Source: Pseudofrankia coriaricola
Lineage (GTDB): Bacteria; Actinomycetota; Actinomycetes; Frankiales; Frankiaceae
Assembly: GCF_001854805.1 (NCBI RefSeq)
Contig: NZ_MBLO01000080.1
Coordinates: 55,986 to 119,985 of the forward strand
Length of the DNA stretch: 64,000 nt
Direction: 5' to 3'
Both the position numbers and the translations under genes were made by a program. Shown here in pieces: positions 43,331-52,760 of this stretch; position 1 is the stretch's first letter, and each line of letters starts with the position of its first letter. Below the pieces are notes generated by a model that made no database searches, was not told the origin of the DNA, and saw only the letters and a list, made by a program, of their open reading frames with translations.

Positions 43331-44540
43331 CGTCAGGACGAACGACGTCCAGGCGAACGTCGTCGAGGCGGGCGCCGACATCGAGGCGTACCGCGCACAG
43401 GTCCGCTCCTTCATCGCCGGGCGGGGCGTGCCCATGCAGGGCGAGGGCGTGCGGGTCCCCCGGGACGCGGAGGAGGAGAAGGCGATCCGGGGCTGGCTGC
43501 GCTCCCTCCACGAGGCCGGCCACCTGGGCGCCGGCTGGCCGGCCGAGTGGGGCGGCCGAGCCGGCCACCTCCCCATCCACGACCTCGTGCTGATGGAGGA
43601 GCTGATCCGCGGCGACGCCTACCGCCCGCTCGACCAGGTAATGCTGGCCGCTCACGCGATCATCGAGTTCGGGACCGACACACAGAAGCGGGAGCTGCTC
43701 CCCCGCATCCGGGCCGGCGAGCACGTCTGGTGCCAGCTGTTCAGCGAGCCCGAGGCCGGCAGCGACCTCGCCTCGCTGCGCACCCGCGCCGAGCCGGACC
43801 CGGACGGCGACGGGTACCTCGTCACCGGCCAGAAGATCTGGAGCACCGACGCCCAGTGGGCCGACATGGGCCTGCTCCTCGCCCGCACCGACCCGGCCGC
43901 GGGCCGGCACGCCGGCCTCACCGCCTTCGTCGTGCCGATGGGCCTCCCCGGCCTCGACGTGCGCCCGATCCGCGAGATGACCGGCTACGCCGAATTCTGC
44001 GAGGTGTTCCTGGACGGCGTCCGGCTCGGCGCCGAGCACGTGCTCGGCGAGGTGAACAGCGGCTGGAAGGTGATCACGTCCGGCCTCGCCTCCGAACGGG
44101 CGTTCGTCGGTGCCAACGCGGTGCAGCTCGAGCGGATGTTCGACGACCTGGTCTCCCTCGCGCGCACGGCCCGCCTCCCGGACGGGAGCGCGGCACTGGA
44201 GCACGAGGACATCCAGGCGAAGCTCGCCGACGCGCTCGCCCGTGTCGAGGAGGTCCGGCTCATCGTCCGGGACACCGTCGAACGGATCCTCGTCGACGAC
44301 GAGCACCCGAGCGACGGGCCCGTCGCCAAACTCGCCTACTCCGAGACCAACGTCGCCCTGACAGAGCTCGCCATGGAGATCATCGCGTCCGCCGCGTCGA
44401 TCGACGCCGAGGGCGCCGAAGTGGCTGACCGATGGCACCACAACTTCCTCTGGGGCCGGGCCCTGACCATCTCCGGCGGCGCGTCGGAGATCATGCGAGG
44501 GCTGATCGGTCGCCAGCTGCTCGGTCTGCCGCGCGCTTAG
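43320..44540 (+). CDS. Acyl-CoA dehydrogenase, long subunit of a pair
   Basis: 406 residues. Family signatures are HLGAGWPAEWGGRAG, CQLFSEPEAGSDLASLRTRA, YLVTGQKIWSTDAQWADMGL, GYAEFCEVFLDGVRLG and TISGGASEIMRGLIGRQLLG, the last being the usual flavin-contacting C-terminus. ATG 43320 lies inside the end of the upstream gene, with GGAGGG 6 bases upstream. It oxidises an acyl-CoA at the alpha-beta bond with FAD, passing electrons to ETF. With 42209 it likely makes a heteromeric FadE specialised for bulky acyl groups; that part is inference. Confidence 0.92.
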   Translation: MAADVRTNDVQANVVEAGADIEAYRAQVRSFIAGRGVPMQGEGVRVPRDAEEEKAIRGWLRSLHEAGHLGAGWPAEWGGRAGHLPIHDLVLMEELIRGDAYRPLDQVMLAAHAIIEFGTDTQKRELLPRIRAGEHVWCQLFSEPEAGSDLASLRTRAEPDPDGDGYLVTGQKIWSTDAQWADMGLLLARTDPAAGRHAGLTAFVVPMGLPGLDVRPIREMTGYAEFCEVFLDGVRLGAEHVLGEVNSGWKVITSGLASERAFVGANAVQLERMFDDLVSLARTARLPDGSAALEHEDIQAKLADALARVEEVRLIVRDTVERILVDDEHPSDGPVAKLAYSETNVALTELAMEIIASAASIDAEGAEVADRWHHNFLWGRALTISGGASEIMRGLIGRQLLGLPRA

Positions 44541-44558
44541 ACCCCAGGTCCTCAAACC

Positions 44559-45344
44559 TCAGACCAGACGGCCGAGCTCCTGGAGGAACGGCTGCGTGTA
44601 GACGACCCTGCCAGTCGTCGTCGTGGGGTCGGCGGTGCAGAGGATGAGCGCGGTCTCGGTGATCAGGTCGATCTCCTCGGTGTCCTCCTTGGCCAGGTCG
44701 AGCGTCCCGGCGCCCGGCGTGGACACCGGCTGGAACGGCGCGGCCGCGTTCACCGCGATCCGGTCGGCGTACAGCTCGGCGGCGAAGGCGGCGGTCAGCC
44801 GGTCGAGCGCGGCCTTGACGGTGCCGTAGACACCGAATCCGGCGGTCCGGTCGAACTCCGAGAACGGCGGCCCGACCGGCCGCTGCCCGGCGATCGAGGT
44901 GAGGTTCAGGATCCAGCCGCCGCCACGGGCGCGCATGCCCGGGACGGCGAGCTGGATGAGGTGCATCGGAGCGAGCACATGCATCTCGAACATCAGCCGG
45001 GCGCGCCGCTCGGGAAATCCTTCAAGGGTACGTAAGAAGGTCACGGCGGCGTTGTTCACCAGGATGTCGGGCGGGCCGGCGGCCTCTACGGCCGCGGCGA
45101 AGAAACGCTCGCGGTCGGTGTTCTGAGAAAGGTCGCACTGGATCGCGACGGCCGATCCGCCCGCGGCCCTGATCTCCTCCGCCGTCTCCCGTAACGAACC
45201 CACGTACTTGTCGTCCGGCTCCATCGTCCGCGCCGTGATGACCACGGTGGCGCCCTCGGCGGCGAGCCGCTGGGCGATCGCCTTTCCGAGTCCTCGACTC
45301 GCCCCGGTGACCAGCGCTACCTTGCCTTCGCACAGCCCTGACAT
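44559..45344 (-). CDS. Short-chain dehydrogenase/reductase
   Basis: 261 residues: VALVTGASRGLGKAIAQRLA, CDLSQNTDRERFF, DILVNNAAVTFLRTLE, the catalytic Ser in NLTSIAGQRPVG, then GVYGTVKAALDRL with Tyr and Lys. The C-terminus (LILCTADPTTTTGRVVYTQP) replaces the common GG ending, a variant seen in catabolic-island SDRs. It is divergent from the APH-like gene at 45381, with only 36 bases between starts, so the promoters must overlap. Convergent with the dehydrogenase pair. Confidence 0.88.
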   Translation of the reverse strand: MSGLCEGKVALVTGASRGLGKAIAQRLAAEGATVVITARTMEPDDKYVGSLRETAEEIRAAGGSAVAIQCDLSQNTDRERFFAAAVEAAGPPDILVNNAAVTFLRTLEGFPERRARLMFEMHVLAPMHLIQLAVPGMRARGGGWILNLTSIAGQRPVGPPFSEFDRTAGFGVYGTVKAALDRLTAAFAAELYADRIAVNAAAPFQPVSTPGAGTLDLAKEDTEEIDLITETALILCTADPTTTTGRVVYTQPFLQELGRLV

Positions 45345-45380
45345 GCTGTCTCCCGAATATCAGCCCTACGACGGGGAGTG

Positions 45381-46370
45381 ATGACGATAGAAATCGACCT
45401 GAGCACGCTCGAGTCGCGGCTCGCGGTCATCGGACTCACCGGCCTGCGTCGCCTGTCCGGCGGCGCGTCCAGCCTGTCGTACGCGGGAACCGCGACCGTC
45501 GACGGCATTTCTCGCGCGGTCGTCGTGAAAGCGGCGCCCCCAGGCCTGGAACCGGTGCGCAACCGTGATGTGCTGCGCCAGGCGTCGCTGCTGCACCGGC
45601 TGGCGGCGACCGCCGTGCCGGTGCCCACGGTCCTGTGGGAGGACCCCGGCGACCCACCCGAGGTACCGCCGGTCTTCGTGATGTCGTTCGTGCCGGGCTC
45701 CTCCTTCGAGCCGCTGTTCGACCGCGACGGCGGCGATGACCGCGACGATCCGGCGGTCGTCGCCGACCGCATGCTTGACGCCGCCCGCGCCCTCGCCGCG
45801 CTGCATCGGCTGGACCCCGCCGCGCTGGGGCTCGCCGACGAGCCCCGGGTCGGCCTCACGGACGAGGTGCGTCGCTGGACGCGCGCGCTGGGAACCGTCG
45901 ACGCGACGCTCGTGCCCGGCTGGGAGGCGGTCGCGAAGGCGCTGCTCGCCACCGAGCCGGCCGCCGCCCGGCCGGCCGTCGTCCACGGCGACTTCCGCCT
46001 CGGCAACCTGCTGGCCACGGGCCCCGCCGTCACCGCCGTCATCGACTGGGAGATCTGGTCGGTCGGCGACCCTCGGGTGGACCTCGGGTGGTTCCTCATC
46101 AACGCCGACCCGGCCACCTACCGCCGGCGGACCCGCTACGCCGCGGCGCTCCCGACGCCGGCCGACCTCGCGGCGGCCTACGCCGAGCACCTGGGCCGCG
46201 ACGTCCCGGCGCTGGGCTGGTTCCAGGCACTCGCCTGCTTCAAGTCGGCCGCCACCTGGTCGCTGATCGTGAAGCACTCCCGGCGTCGGCCGGCTCCGGA
46301 CCCGATGGCCGAGGAGGTGGCCGGCGCGCTGCCCGGGCTGCTCACCCGGGCCGCCGACCTGCTGGGCTGA
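45381..46370 (+). CDS. APH-like phosphotransferase family protein
   Basis: 329 residues: the Gly-rich loop SGGASSLSYAG, the Lys in AVVVKAAPPG, the Brenner motif AVVHGDFRLGN and the metal motif AVIDWEIWSVGDPRVDLGW. It is similar in length and motifs to 30230-31330 and to the kinase half of ACAD10/11-type proteins. It sits among acyl-CoA dehydrogenases, which favours a hydroxyacyl-phosphorylating role over drug resistance, though this is inferred. ATG 45381 is used; GTG 45378 is the neighbouring alternative. Confidence 0.85.
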   Translation: MTIEIDLSTLESRLAVIGLTGLRRLSGGASSLSYAGTATVDGISRAVVVKAAPPGLEPVRNRDVLRQASLLHRLAATAVPVPTVLWEDPGDPPEVPPVFVMSFVPGSSFEPLFDRDGGDDRDDPAVVADRMLDAARALAALHRLDPAALGLADEPRVGLTDEVRRWTRALGTVDATLVPGWEAVAKALLATEPAAARPAVVHGDFRLGNLLATGPAVTAVIDWEIWSVGDPRVDLGWFLINADPATYRRRTRYAAALPTPADLAAAYAEHLGRDVPALGWFQALACFKSAATWSLIVKHSRRRPAPDPMAEEVAGALPGLLTRAADLLG

Positions 46371-46396
46371 CGGTCGCGACCGGCGGCCGGCGCGCA

Positions 46397-47692
46397 TCAG
46401 GCCCGGGGGATGCCGGCGAGGCGGTCGGCGAACTTCGCCTCGGCCTCGGCGCGTAGGCGCACCAGGTGGCCCGACGGGAACAGGCCCTCGGCGGGCGAGT
46501 ACCCCTTCAGCAGCTCGCGGGCGAGGGTGACCTTGTGGACCTCGGTCGGCCCATCGGCGAGCCCGAGCACGAACGACTCGACGAGGTAGTGCACGAAGGG
46601 CATCTCGTGGGTCGTGCCGAGCGAGCCGTGCAGCTGCAGCGCCCGCGAGCTGACGTCGTGCAGCACCTTCTGCATCATCGCCTTGACGGCGGAGATGTCC
46701 GCGCGGACGGCCTTGTAGTCCTGGAACTTGTCGATCTTCCACGCGGTCTGCAGGGTCAGCAGGCGGAACGCCTCGATCTCCATCCACGAGTCGGCGACCA
46801 TCTGCCGGACGAGCTGCTTGTCTCCCAGCACCTCGCCCTGGGTGAAGCGGGAGACCGCGCGCTCGCAGATCATGTCGAAGATCCGCCGGACCAGCCCGAC
46901 CGTGCGCATCGCGTGGTGGATGCGGCCGCCGCCGAGGCGGGTCTGGGCGACCATGAACGCGCCGCCGCGCGGGCCGAGCATGTGGTCGGCGGGGACGCGG
47001 ACGTTCTCGTACCGGACGTAGCCCTCGCTGCCCTGGCCGACCGGCTCGTAGCCCATCCCCACGTTGCGCAGGATGTTCACGCCGGGTGTCCCGGCCGGGA
47101 CGACGAACATCGACTGACGCTGGTACGGCGGCGCGTCCGGGTCGGTCACCGTCATCACGATCAGGAACGACGCGAGGGCGGCGAACGAGGTGAACCACTT
47201 CTCGCCGTTGATGACCCACTCGTCGCCGTCGAGCGTCGCGGTGGTCGTGAAGATCTTCGGGTCGGCGCCGCCCTGCGGTTCGGTCATCGAGAACGACGAG
47301 ACGATGCGGTTGTCGAGCAACGGCTCGAGGTAGCGCTTCTTGAGCTCCGGCGTGCCGAAGCGGGCGAGGATCTCGCTGTTACCGGAGTCGGGCGCCTGCG
47401 AGCCGAAGACGATCGGCGCGCAGACCGACCGGCCGAGGATCTCGTTGAGCAGGGCCAGCTTCACCTGCCCGAAGCCCGGCCCGCCGAGCTCGGCGCCGAG
47501 ATGGGTCGCCCATAACCCCTTCTCCTTGACGATCGCCTGCAGCGGCGGGATGAGCGCCTGGCGGACCGGATCACCAAGATCGTGTGACTCCCGAACCACC
47601 AGGTCCAGCGGCTCGCACTCCTCGCGCACGAACGCGTCGGCCCAGGTCAGGAGCTCGGCGTAGTCCGGATCGGTCGAGAAGTCCCATGCCAT
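46397..47692 (-). CDS. Acyl-CoA dehydrogenase
   Basis: 431 residues. Clear signatures: LWATHLGAELGGPGFG, SSFSMTEPQGGADPKIFTTT, EWVINGEKWFTSFAALASFL, GLVRRIFDMICERAVSRFTQ, then LQLHGSLGTTHEMPFVHYLV. It belongs to the longer FadE group that acts as a homomer. ATG 47692 is the natural start. The operator-like copy 7 is 25-46 bases upstream and is shared with the divergent thiolase region. Convergent with 45381. Confidence 0.92.
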   Translation of the reverse strand: MAWDFSTDPDYAELLTWADAFVREECEPLDLVVRESHDLGDPVRQALIPPLQAIVKEKGLWATHLGAELGGPGFGQVKLALLNEILGRSVCAPIVFGSQAPDSGNSEILARFGTPELKKRYLEPLLDNRIVSSFSMTEPQGGADPKIFTTTATLDGDEWVINGEKWFTSFAALASFLIVMTVTDPDAPPYQRQSMFVVPAGTPGVNILRNVGMGYEPVGQGSEGYVRYENVRVPADHMLGPRGGAFMVAQTRLGGGRIHHAMRTVGLVRRIFDMICERAVSRFTQGEVLGDKQLVRQMVADSWMEIEAFRLLTLQTAWKIDKFQDYKAVRADISAVKAMMQKVLHDVSSRALQLHGSLGTTHEMPFVHYLVESFVLGLADGPTEVHKVTLARELLKGYSPAEGLFPSGHLVRLRAEAEAKFADRLAGIPRA

Positions 47693-47716
47693 GCCCGCCC
47701 AGCCCCTTCGCTTGCA

Positions 47717-47738
47717 CCAACATCGACATCGATATTGG
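47717..47738. promoter_or_regulatory. Shared operator-like element, copy 7
   Basis: The minus-strand core ATCGATGTCGAT sits inside CCAA...TTGG arms, making the whole 22-bp site near-palindromic. It lies between the acyl-CoA dehydrogenase (minus) and the SDR remnant/thiolase (plus), 9 bases from the remnant's ATG. Confidence 0.7.
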
Positions 47739-47747
47739 CTGTCTACC

Positions 47748-47834
47748 ATGAGTGAAGCCGACATGTGCGAGGGCCGGACCTGCATCGTCACCGGCGCCGG
47801 GCGGGGATTAGGCCGGGACCACGAGGTCAACTGA
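47748..47834 (+). pseudogene. 28-codon SDR N-terminal remnant ahead of the thiolase
   Basis: ATG 47748 opens a frame reading MSEADMCEGRTCIVTGAGRG and then LGRDHEVN and a stop. [10 protein letters not shown](E/D)H is the exact cofactor-binding start of the multifunctional-enzyme-2-like SDR group, so nearly the whole reductase gene has been deleted between GRDH and EVN. Its promoter and operator now drive the thiolase, whose ATG (47836) follows the stop directly, and the leader peptide may couple translation. Confidence 0.7.
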
Positions 47835-47835
47835 C

Positions 47836-49062
47836 ATGGACGCCTGGATCGTGGACGCCGTGCGAACCCCGCGCGGCAAGGGACGGCCCGACGGCGCGCT
47901 GCACGGCGTGCACCCGCAGGAACTGCTGGCGCAGTGCCTGCGCGCGCTCGCCCGCCGGGTCGGCTTCGACCCGGCCGACGTCGAGGACGTCGTCGCCGGC
48001 AACGGCATCTTCTCCGGCGACCACGGCGACTGCATCGGACGGCTCTCCACCCTGCTCGCCGGCTGGCCGGAGACGGTGCCCGGCATGACGCTGAACCGCT
48101 TCTGCGGCTCCGGGCAGCAGGCCGTCACCATCGCCGCGACCGGTGTGGCGAGCGGAGCGCAGGACCTCGTCGTCGCCGGCGGCGTGGAGTCGATGTCGCG
48201 CTGGGACCTCGCGGCCGGGTCGGTGACCATAGACGGCCGCAACCCCGCGCTGCGCGCGCGGTTCCCCACCGTGCCGCAGGGCATCTCGGCCGATCTCATC
48301 GCCACCCTCGCCGGGCTGGGCCGCGCGGGCGTCGACGCCTTCGCCGTCACCAGCCAGGACCGCGCCGCCAGGGCGGTCGCCGAGGGCCGGTTCGACCGCG
48401 GCATCATCCCGGTCACCGGCCCGGACGGCACGGTGCTCCTGGACCACGACGAGCACCCGCGCCCCGGGACGACGATCGAGGGGCTCGCCCGGCTGCGGCC
48501 GGCGTTCGCGGCGGCCGGCGCGACCCGGCCGGACGGCGAGGCGCGCACCTACGACGAGCTCGCCCTCGGGCGCTACCCGCGGGCCGACCACGTCGAGCAC
48601 GTCCACCACGCCGGCAACTCCTCCGGGGTCGTCGACGGCGCCGCCGCCGTGGTCGTGGCGTCCGACGCGTGGGTGAAGGCCAACGGCGTCACCCCGCGGG
48701 CCCGGATCCACGCCACCGCGGCGGTCGGGTCCGAGCCGGTCATCATGCTCACCGCTCCCGCGCCCGCCGCGCGGCGCTGCCTGGCCAAGGCCGGGATGGC
48801 GATCGGCGACATCGACCTCTGGGAGATCAACGAGGCGTTCGCCGCGGTCGCGCTCACGACGATCGACGACCTCGGACTCGACCCGGACCGGGTCAACGTG
48901 AACGGCGGCGCCATCGCGCTCGGCCACCCGATCGGCGCGACCGGCGCGATGCTGCTCGGCACGGTCCTCGACGAGCTGGAGCGCCGGGACCTGACGGCGG
49001 GCCTGGTCACCATGTGCACCGGAGGCGGCATGGGCACCGCCACCATCATCGAGCGGGTCTGA
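47836..49062 (+). CDS. Acetyl-CoA acyltransferase (thiolase, degradative type)
   Basis: 408 residues. The nucleophile Cys90 is in [12 protein letters not shown], the active-site His364 in [16 protein letters not shown] and the second Cys394 in [18 protein letters not shown] and [13 protein letters not shown] are also typical. It cleaves 3-ketoacyl-CoA to acetyl-CoA (or propionyl-CoA) and a shortened acyl-CoA, the last step of the island's beta-oxidation set. ATG 47836 follows the SDR remnant stop by one base. A bidirectional terminator follows. Confidence 0.93.
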   Translation: MDAWIVDAVRTPRGKGRPDGALHGVHPQELLAQCLRALARRVGFDPADVEDVVAGNGIFSGDHGDCIGRLSTLLAGWPETVPGMTLNRFCGSGQQAVTIAATGVASGAQDLVVAGGVESMSRWDLAAGSVTIDGRNPALRARFPTVPQGISADLIATLAGLGRAGVDAFAVTSQDRAARAVAEGRFDRGIIPVTGPDGTVLLDHDEHPRPGTTIEGLARLRPAFAAAGATRPDGEARTYDELALGRYPRADHVEHVHHAGNSSGVVDGAAAVVVASDAWVKANGVTPRARIHATAAVGSEPVIMLTAPAPAARRCLAKAGMAIGDIDLWEINEAFAAVALTTIDDLGLDPDRVNVNGGAIALGHPIGATGAMLLGTVLDELERRDLTAGLVTMCTGGGMGTATIIERV

Positions 49063-49076
49063 CATGGCACGACGCT

Positions 49077-49118
49077 GACCGTGCCGGCCGGCCGGGCGGC
49101 CGGCCGCCCGGCACGGTC
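49077..49118. terminator. Bidirectional terminator hairpin
   Basis: GACCGTGCCGG (49077-49087) pairs exactly with CCGGCACGGTC (49108-49118). The 20-base loop is itself rich in GGCC and can extend the stem. It lies 14 bases after the thiolase stop, facing the convergent enoyl-CoA hydratase. Confidence 0.7.
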
Positions 49119-49207
49119 GGCGTCACGGGCGGGACGCGGTCCGCGTTCCCGGACCGACGCCGTCAGCGGTCAGTTCCCGCGGTCCCCGCGGTCCCCGCCC
49201 GCCGCCA

Positions 49208-50044
49208 TCACCGTGCGCTCCACGTCACGCGCGCCGCGGCCGCCTCGTCGGTGGCGTGGGCGATCACCTGGTTGCGGTTCTCCAGCTCGACCGCCGCGGC
49301 GAGGCTGGGTGCGTCGGTGTTCTGGGCGAGGGCGCGTTTCGTCATCCGCGCGGCGAGCGGCGCGTGGGAAGCGATCAGCCCGGCGGTCCGCATGGCCTGC
49401 TCCCACAGTTCGCTGTCGGGGTGGACGGCGCTCACCAGCCCACTGCGCAGGGCCTCGTCGGCCGCGACCGTCCGCCCGGTGAGCATCCAGTCGGCCGCGA
49501 TGCTGGTGCCGACGACGCGCGGCAGGTGGTAGCTCATCCCCATCTCCGCCCCGGACAGCCCGAGGCGGATCGCGGCGTTGCCGAACGTCGCGGACGCGCC
49601 GCAGATCCGCACGTCGGCGGCGAGGCAGAGGGCGAGCCCACCGCCGAACGCCGGCCCGTTGACCGCGGCGACGACCGGCTGCGGCAGGTCCCGCACGACC
49701 TGCGGGAGCGCCGCCATCATCTCCTGGAACCGCAGGCGCTCGATCGCGGGCGCCGCCGCGTCCGGGACGTCGCCGCCGAAGTCGCGTACGTCGATGCCCG
49801 AGCAGAATCCCCGGCCGGCCCCGGTCAGCACGACCACCCGGACGTCGGCATCGTCGGCGATCGCCGCGCAGGTCTCGCGCAGCGCGGCCACCAGCGACGC
49901 GTCGAGGGCGTTGAGGCGGTGGGGACGGTTGAGTCGCAGCACGACCACGCCCTCGGACCGGTCGACCAGCAGCACCGGCGCCGCGTCCCGCGACGTCGAC
50001 TCCTCAGACCTGGACACCCGCGACACGCCACCATCCCCGATCAC
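49208..50044 (-). CDS. Enoyl-CoA hydratase/isomerase
   Basis: 278 residues: VVVLRLNRPHRLNALDASLV, AGRGFCSGIDVRDFGGDV, AAVNGPAFGGGLALCLAADV for the oxyanion hole, and IRLGLSGAEMGMSYHLPRVV, a pattern common in mycobacterial EchA proteins. It should add water to, or isomerise, an enoyl-CoA. It is transcribed after the LLM remnant and the acyl-CoA dehydrogenase pair, all on the minus strand, possibly in one unit from the promoter near 52.7 kb. Confidence 0.88.
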   Translation of the reverse strand: MIGDGGVSRVSRSEESTSRDAAPVLLVDRSEGVVVLRLNRPHRLNALDASLVAALRETCAAIADDADVRVVVLTGAGRGFCSGIDVRDFGGDVPDAAAPAIERLRFQEMMAALPQVVRDLPQPVVAAVNGPAFGGGLALCLAADVRICGASATFGNAAIRLGLSGAEMGMSYHLPRVVGTSIAADWMLTGRTVAADEALRSGLVSAVHPDSELWEQAMRTAGLIASHAPLAARMTKRALAQNTDAPSLAAAVELENRNQVIAHATDEAAAARVTWSAR

Positions 50045-50089
50045 TGCCCGCGGTCGAGCACTGTAGCGCCGTCCGCGGCGGCCCGGAAG

Positions 50090-50499
50090 TCACCGCGTCC
50101 CGGCCAGGCCGGTCCAGCGAACGCCGGCCAGGTACTCACGCGTTATCTGGACCGGCGTGCGGTAGGGCACGCCATGCCACCCTTCGACGACCTGCGGCCC
50201 CGACGCTCCCAGCCCGAGCACGAAACGCCCCCGGACAGCTGCTGCAACGTCAGCACGGTCATCGCGGTCGCGGCTGGCGTCCGCGCGGGCATCTGCGCGA
50301 TGGCCGTGCCCAGCCGGATGCGGCTGGTGACCGCGGCCACGTAGGCCAGCGGCGTGAAGGCGTCACTCCCCCACGCCTCACCGGTCCACACGGAGCCGTA
50401 TCCGGACTCCTCGGCTCCCCGCGCCACCGCGGCGAGCGGGGCCGCGTCCCGAGGGATCCCGGCGAGGCTCAGCCCCAGCTCGACCTTCGACACCGGCAC
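50090..50499 (-). pseudogene. LLM-class F420-dependent oxidoreductase remnant
   Basis: GTG 50499, with GGGGAGA upstream, opens [40 protein letters not shown] and [18 protein letters not shown], the N-terminus of luciferase-like F420 enzymes. At the five-base C run (50228-50232) the frame is lost; the adjacent frame supplies [20 protein letters not shown] and stops at 50090. About two thirds of a normal 330-residue enzyme is missing, so both a frameshift and a deletion have occurred. Confidence 0.75.
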
Positions 50500-50516
50500 T
50501 TTCTCCCCTTTTCTCC

Positions 50517-51488
50517 TTACTCCGACAGCAGCACGGCCGCGGGCGCGGCCGGGTCGGTGCCCGTCTCGCGGAACCAGGCACCCAGCGCGTGGGTCAGCTC
50601 CGCGGATGTCCCGAGCAGTGCGTCGAGGGCGAGCACCCGGCTGTGGAAGTGGTGGTGATCGTGCTCCGTGGTGAACCCGATGGCGCCCAGCACCTGTAGG
50701 GCTCGTTCGCAGACCCGGCGGCCGTTGCGGCCCGCCAGGGCCTTGACGATCTCGTCGTGACGGGGTGGGGTCGCCTCGTCCAGGCGGACGGCGACGGTGG
50801 TGACCGCCTCCAGCGCGACGCAGTCGGTCCGCGCCCAGGCGAGCAGGTGGCGGACGGCCTGGAACGCGCCGATCGGCTGGCCGAACTGCTCTCGAGTGGC
50901 GGCGTGCGCCACCGCGAGCGCCAGGGCGCCCTCCGCCGCGCCCAGGATCTCCAGGGCCATCGCGAGACGGCCGAGAAACCGGCCGCGGGCGCGCGCGGGC
51001 TCGGCCGTCCGCTCCGCGACGGTGGCCGTCCAGATGCAAGGGCCGAGCTCCACCTCGTACATGGCCAGGCGCCCGGCGACGGCGACCGGGTGAAGCTCGA
51101 CCTGGTCGCTCGCGACGACCGCCGCGCCGTGGCCCGGCCGGTCGATGAGCAGGGCCGCACCGGCGACATCCCCGACAACCACCAGCCGCTCCCCGCGCCG
51201 TGGCGACCAGCGGCTGACCGTCGCGACCAGCGAGCCCGGGGGCAGGCCGGTCGCGACGAGGAAGGGCTGGGCCATCAGGCCACCCAGCGCGGCGGAGCCG
51301 AAGAGCTCCCGGCCCTGGGCACGGAACAGCGCCAGCGCCGCCGCCCGGGCGTCCCGGTCGGAAAGCTCCGACAGGAGGTCCCACCAGCCCAGCGCGTCGA
51401 GCGGGTCGCCGCCGTCGGTGGGGGCGCGCAGCGCGAGGCAGGCGGCGTCGACGAACTCGCGGTCGGCCTGTTCCGTCACCGACGTCAT
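50517..51488 (-). CDS. Acyl-CoA dehydrogenase, short subunit of a pair
   Basis: 323 residues with a weak N-terminal half and a recognisable C-terminal helical domain ([59 protein letters not shown]). Shorter than a full FadE, it fits the non-catalytic or partner subunit of heteromeric acyl-CoA dehydrogenases. Its ATG overlaps the stop of the upstream dehydrogenase by 4 bases (ATGA). This repeats the design of 42209/43320, with subunit order reversed. Confidence 0.85.
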   Translation of the reverse strand: MTSVTEQADREFVDAACLALRAPTDGGDPLDALGWWDLLSELSDRDARAAALALFRAQGRELFGSAALGGLMAQPFLVATGLPPGSLVATVSRWSPRRGERLVVVGDVAGAALLIDRPGHGAAVVASDQVELHPVAVAGRLAMYEVELGPCIWTATVAERTAEPARARGRFLGRLAMALEILGAAEGALALAVAHAATREQFGQPIGAFQAVRHLLAWARTDCVALEAVTTVAVRLDEATPPRHDEIVKALAGRNGRRVCERALQVLGAIGFTTEHDHHHFHSRVLALDALLGTSAELTHALGAWFRETGTDPAAPAAVLLSE

Positions 51489-52639
51489 GGCAGCCGCAGG
51501 ATCTGCTTGGCGATGGTGTCCAGCTGCATCTGCTGCGAGCCTCCGTAGACGGTGACGATCCGGGAGAACAGGTAGTCCTGCCGGCGCACGGCCACGTAGT
51601 CGTCCTGCATCCCGACCGCCAGGTCCGGGTCGGTCGCCAGCACCCAGTCGTTGACCGCCTGCTCGCCGGCGGCCAGCATCAGCTTCACGAAGGCGGCCTG
51701 GGGACCAAGCGCGGCGCCGGCGGCATGCGCCCGCAGCCCCGCGTGGCTGCTGGCCCGGACCGCGGCCAGGTCGAGCAGCGCGTTGCCGAGCAGGGTGTCC
51801 CCCGCCGGCGACGGCGATCCCTGGGCGAGGTTGTCGAACAGCTGGCGGTACAGGAAGCCGTGCCGGAACCAGCCGAACGTCCCGCGTTCGTGCGCGAGGA
51901 TGTGCATCGCGACCCGCCAGCCGCCGCTGCGCTCACCGACGATCCGGTCCGGCCCGACGAGGACCTCGTCGAAGGTGACCTCGGCCAGTTCGTCGGTACC
52001 GTTCGCCTGCTCGATCGCCCTGACCTCGACGCCCGGGGAGCGCAGGTCGACGGCGAACGCGGTCAGGCCACGGTGGCGTGACTGGGTGGTCCCGGTCCGC
52101 GCGAGGACCAGGCACCATGTGGCGTACCGGGCCCAGCTCGTCCAGATCTTCCGGCCGGTGATGGCGTACCCGCCGTCGACCGCGACGGCGCGCGTACGGG
52201 CACTGGCCAGGTCGGAGCCGGCATCGGGCTCGGAGAACCCCTGCGACCAGCGTTCCTCGCCGCTCAGGAAACGCGGCAGCACCCCCGCCACGAAATCCTG
52301 GTCACCCATGGCCACGAGCGTCGGAGCCAGGATCTCCAGGTGCTCGAACAGCGCCATGGCGGGAAGCCCATGCCGCGCCAGCGCCTCCCACATCGCCGCC
52401 CGGTGCAGGATGTCGCCACCCAGGCCACCGACCGCCTCGGGCCACCCGTAGCGCGCCCAGCCTTCATCGAACAGGACGCGCATGAGGTCGGACGTGACGG
52501 CGACCCGCTCCGCATAGGACGCGACGGGGCGGGCCGCCGCGACGAACGCGGCGGGGCGGGAGGCCAGCCACGCCTCGACCGCGGCGGCGTAGGTAGGCAC
52601 CTCGGCGCGGAACGAGCCACGACTGTTACCGGATGTCAT
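51485..52639 (-). CDS. Acyl-CoA dehydrogenase, long subunit of a pair
   Basis: 384 residues: [80 protein letters not shown] and the C-terminal [20 protein letters not shown]. It should form an FAD-dependent heteromer with 50517-51488. The start is ATG 52639 or ATG 52648; neither has a clear ribosome site. The operator-like copy 8 lies about 120 bases upstream. Confidence 0.9.
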   Translation of the reverse strand: MTSGNSRGSFRAEVPTYAAAVEAWLASRPAAFVAAARPVASYAERVAVTSDLMRVLFDEGWARYGWPEAVGGLGGDILHRAAMWEALARHGLPAMALFEHLEILAPTLVAMGDQDFVAGVLPRFLSGEERWSQGFSEPDAGSDLASARTRAVAVDGGYAITGRKIWTSWARYATWCLVLARTGTTQSRHRGLTAFAVDLRSPGVEVRAIEQANGTDELAEVTFDEVLVGPDRIVGERSGGWRVAMHILAHERGTFGWFRHGFLYRQLFDNLAQGSPSPAGDTLLGNALLDLAAVRASSHAGLRAHAAGAALGPQAAFVKLMLAAGEQAVNDWVLATDPDLAVGMQDDYVAVRRQDYLFSRIVTVYGGSQQMQLDTIAKQILRLP

Positions 52640-52760
52640 GTCCAGCATCGGCGTCTACCGGCCGGACTAGCGGGCTTCGAAGCGACGCCGGCGGCCCGCG
52701 CTGTTGCTCACTGTCGATCCGTCCGGCCACACCGTCATCGTCGCACCCCATCTCGACCGA

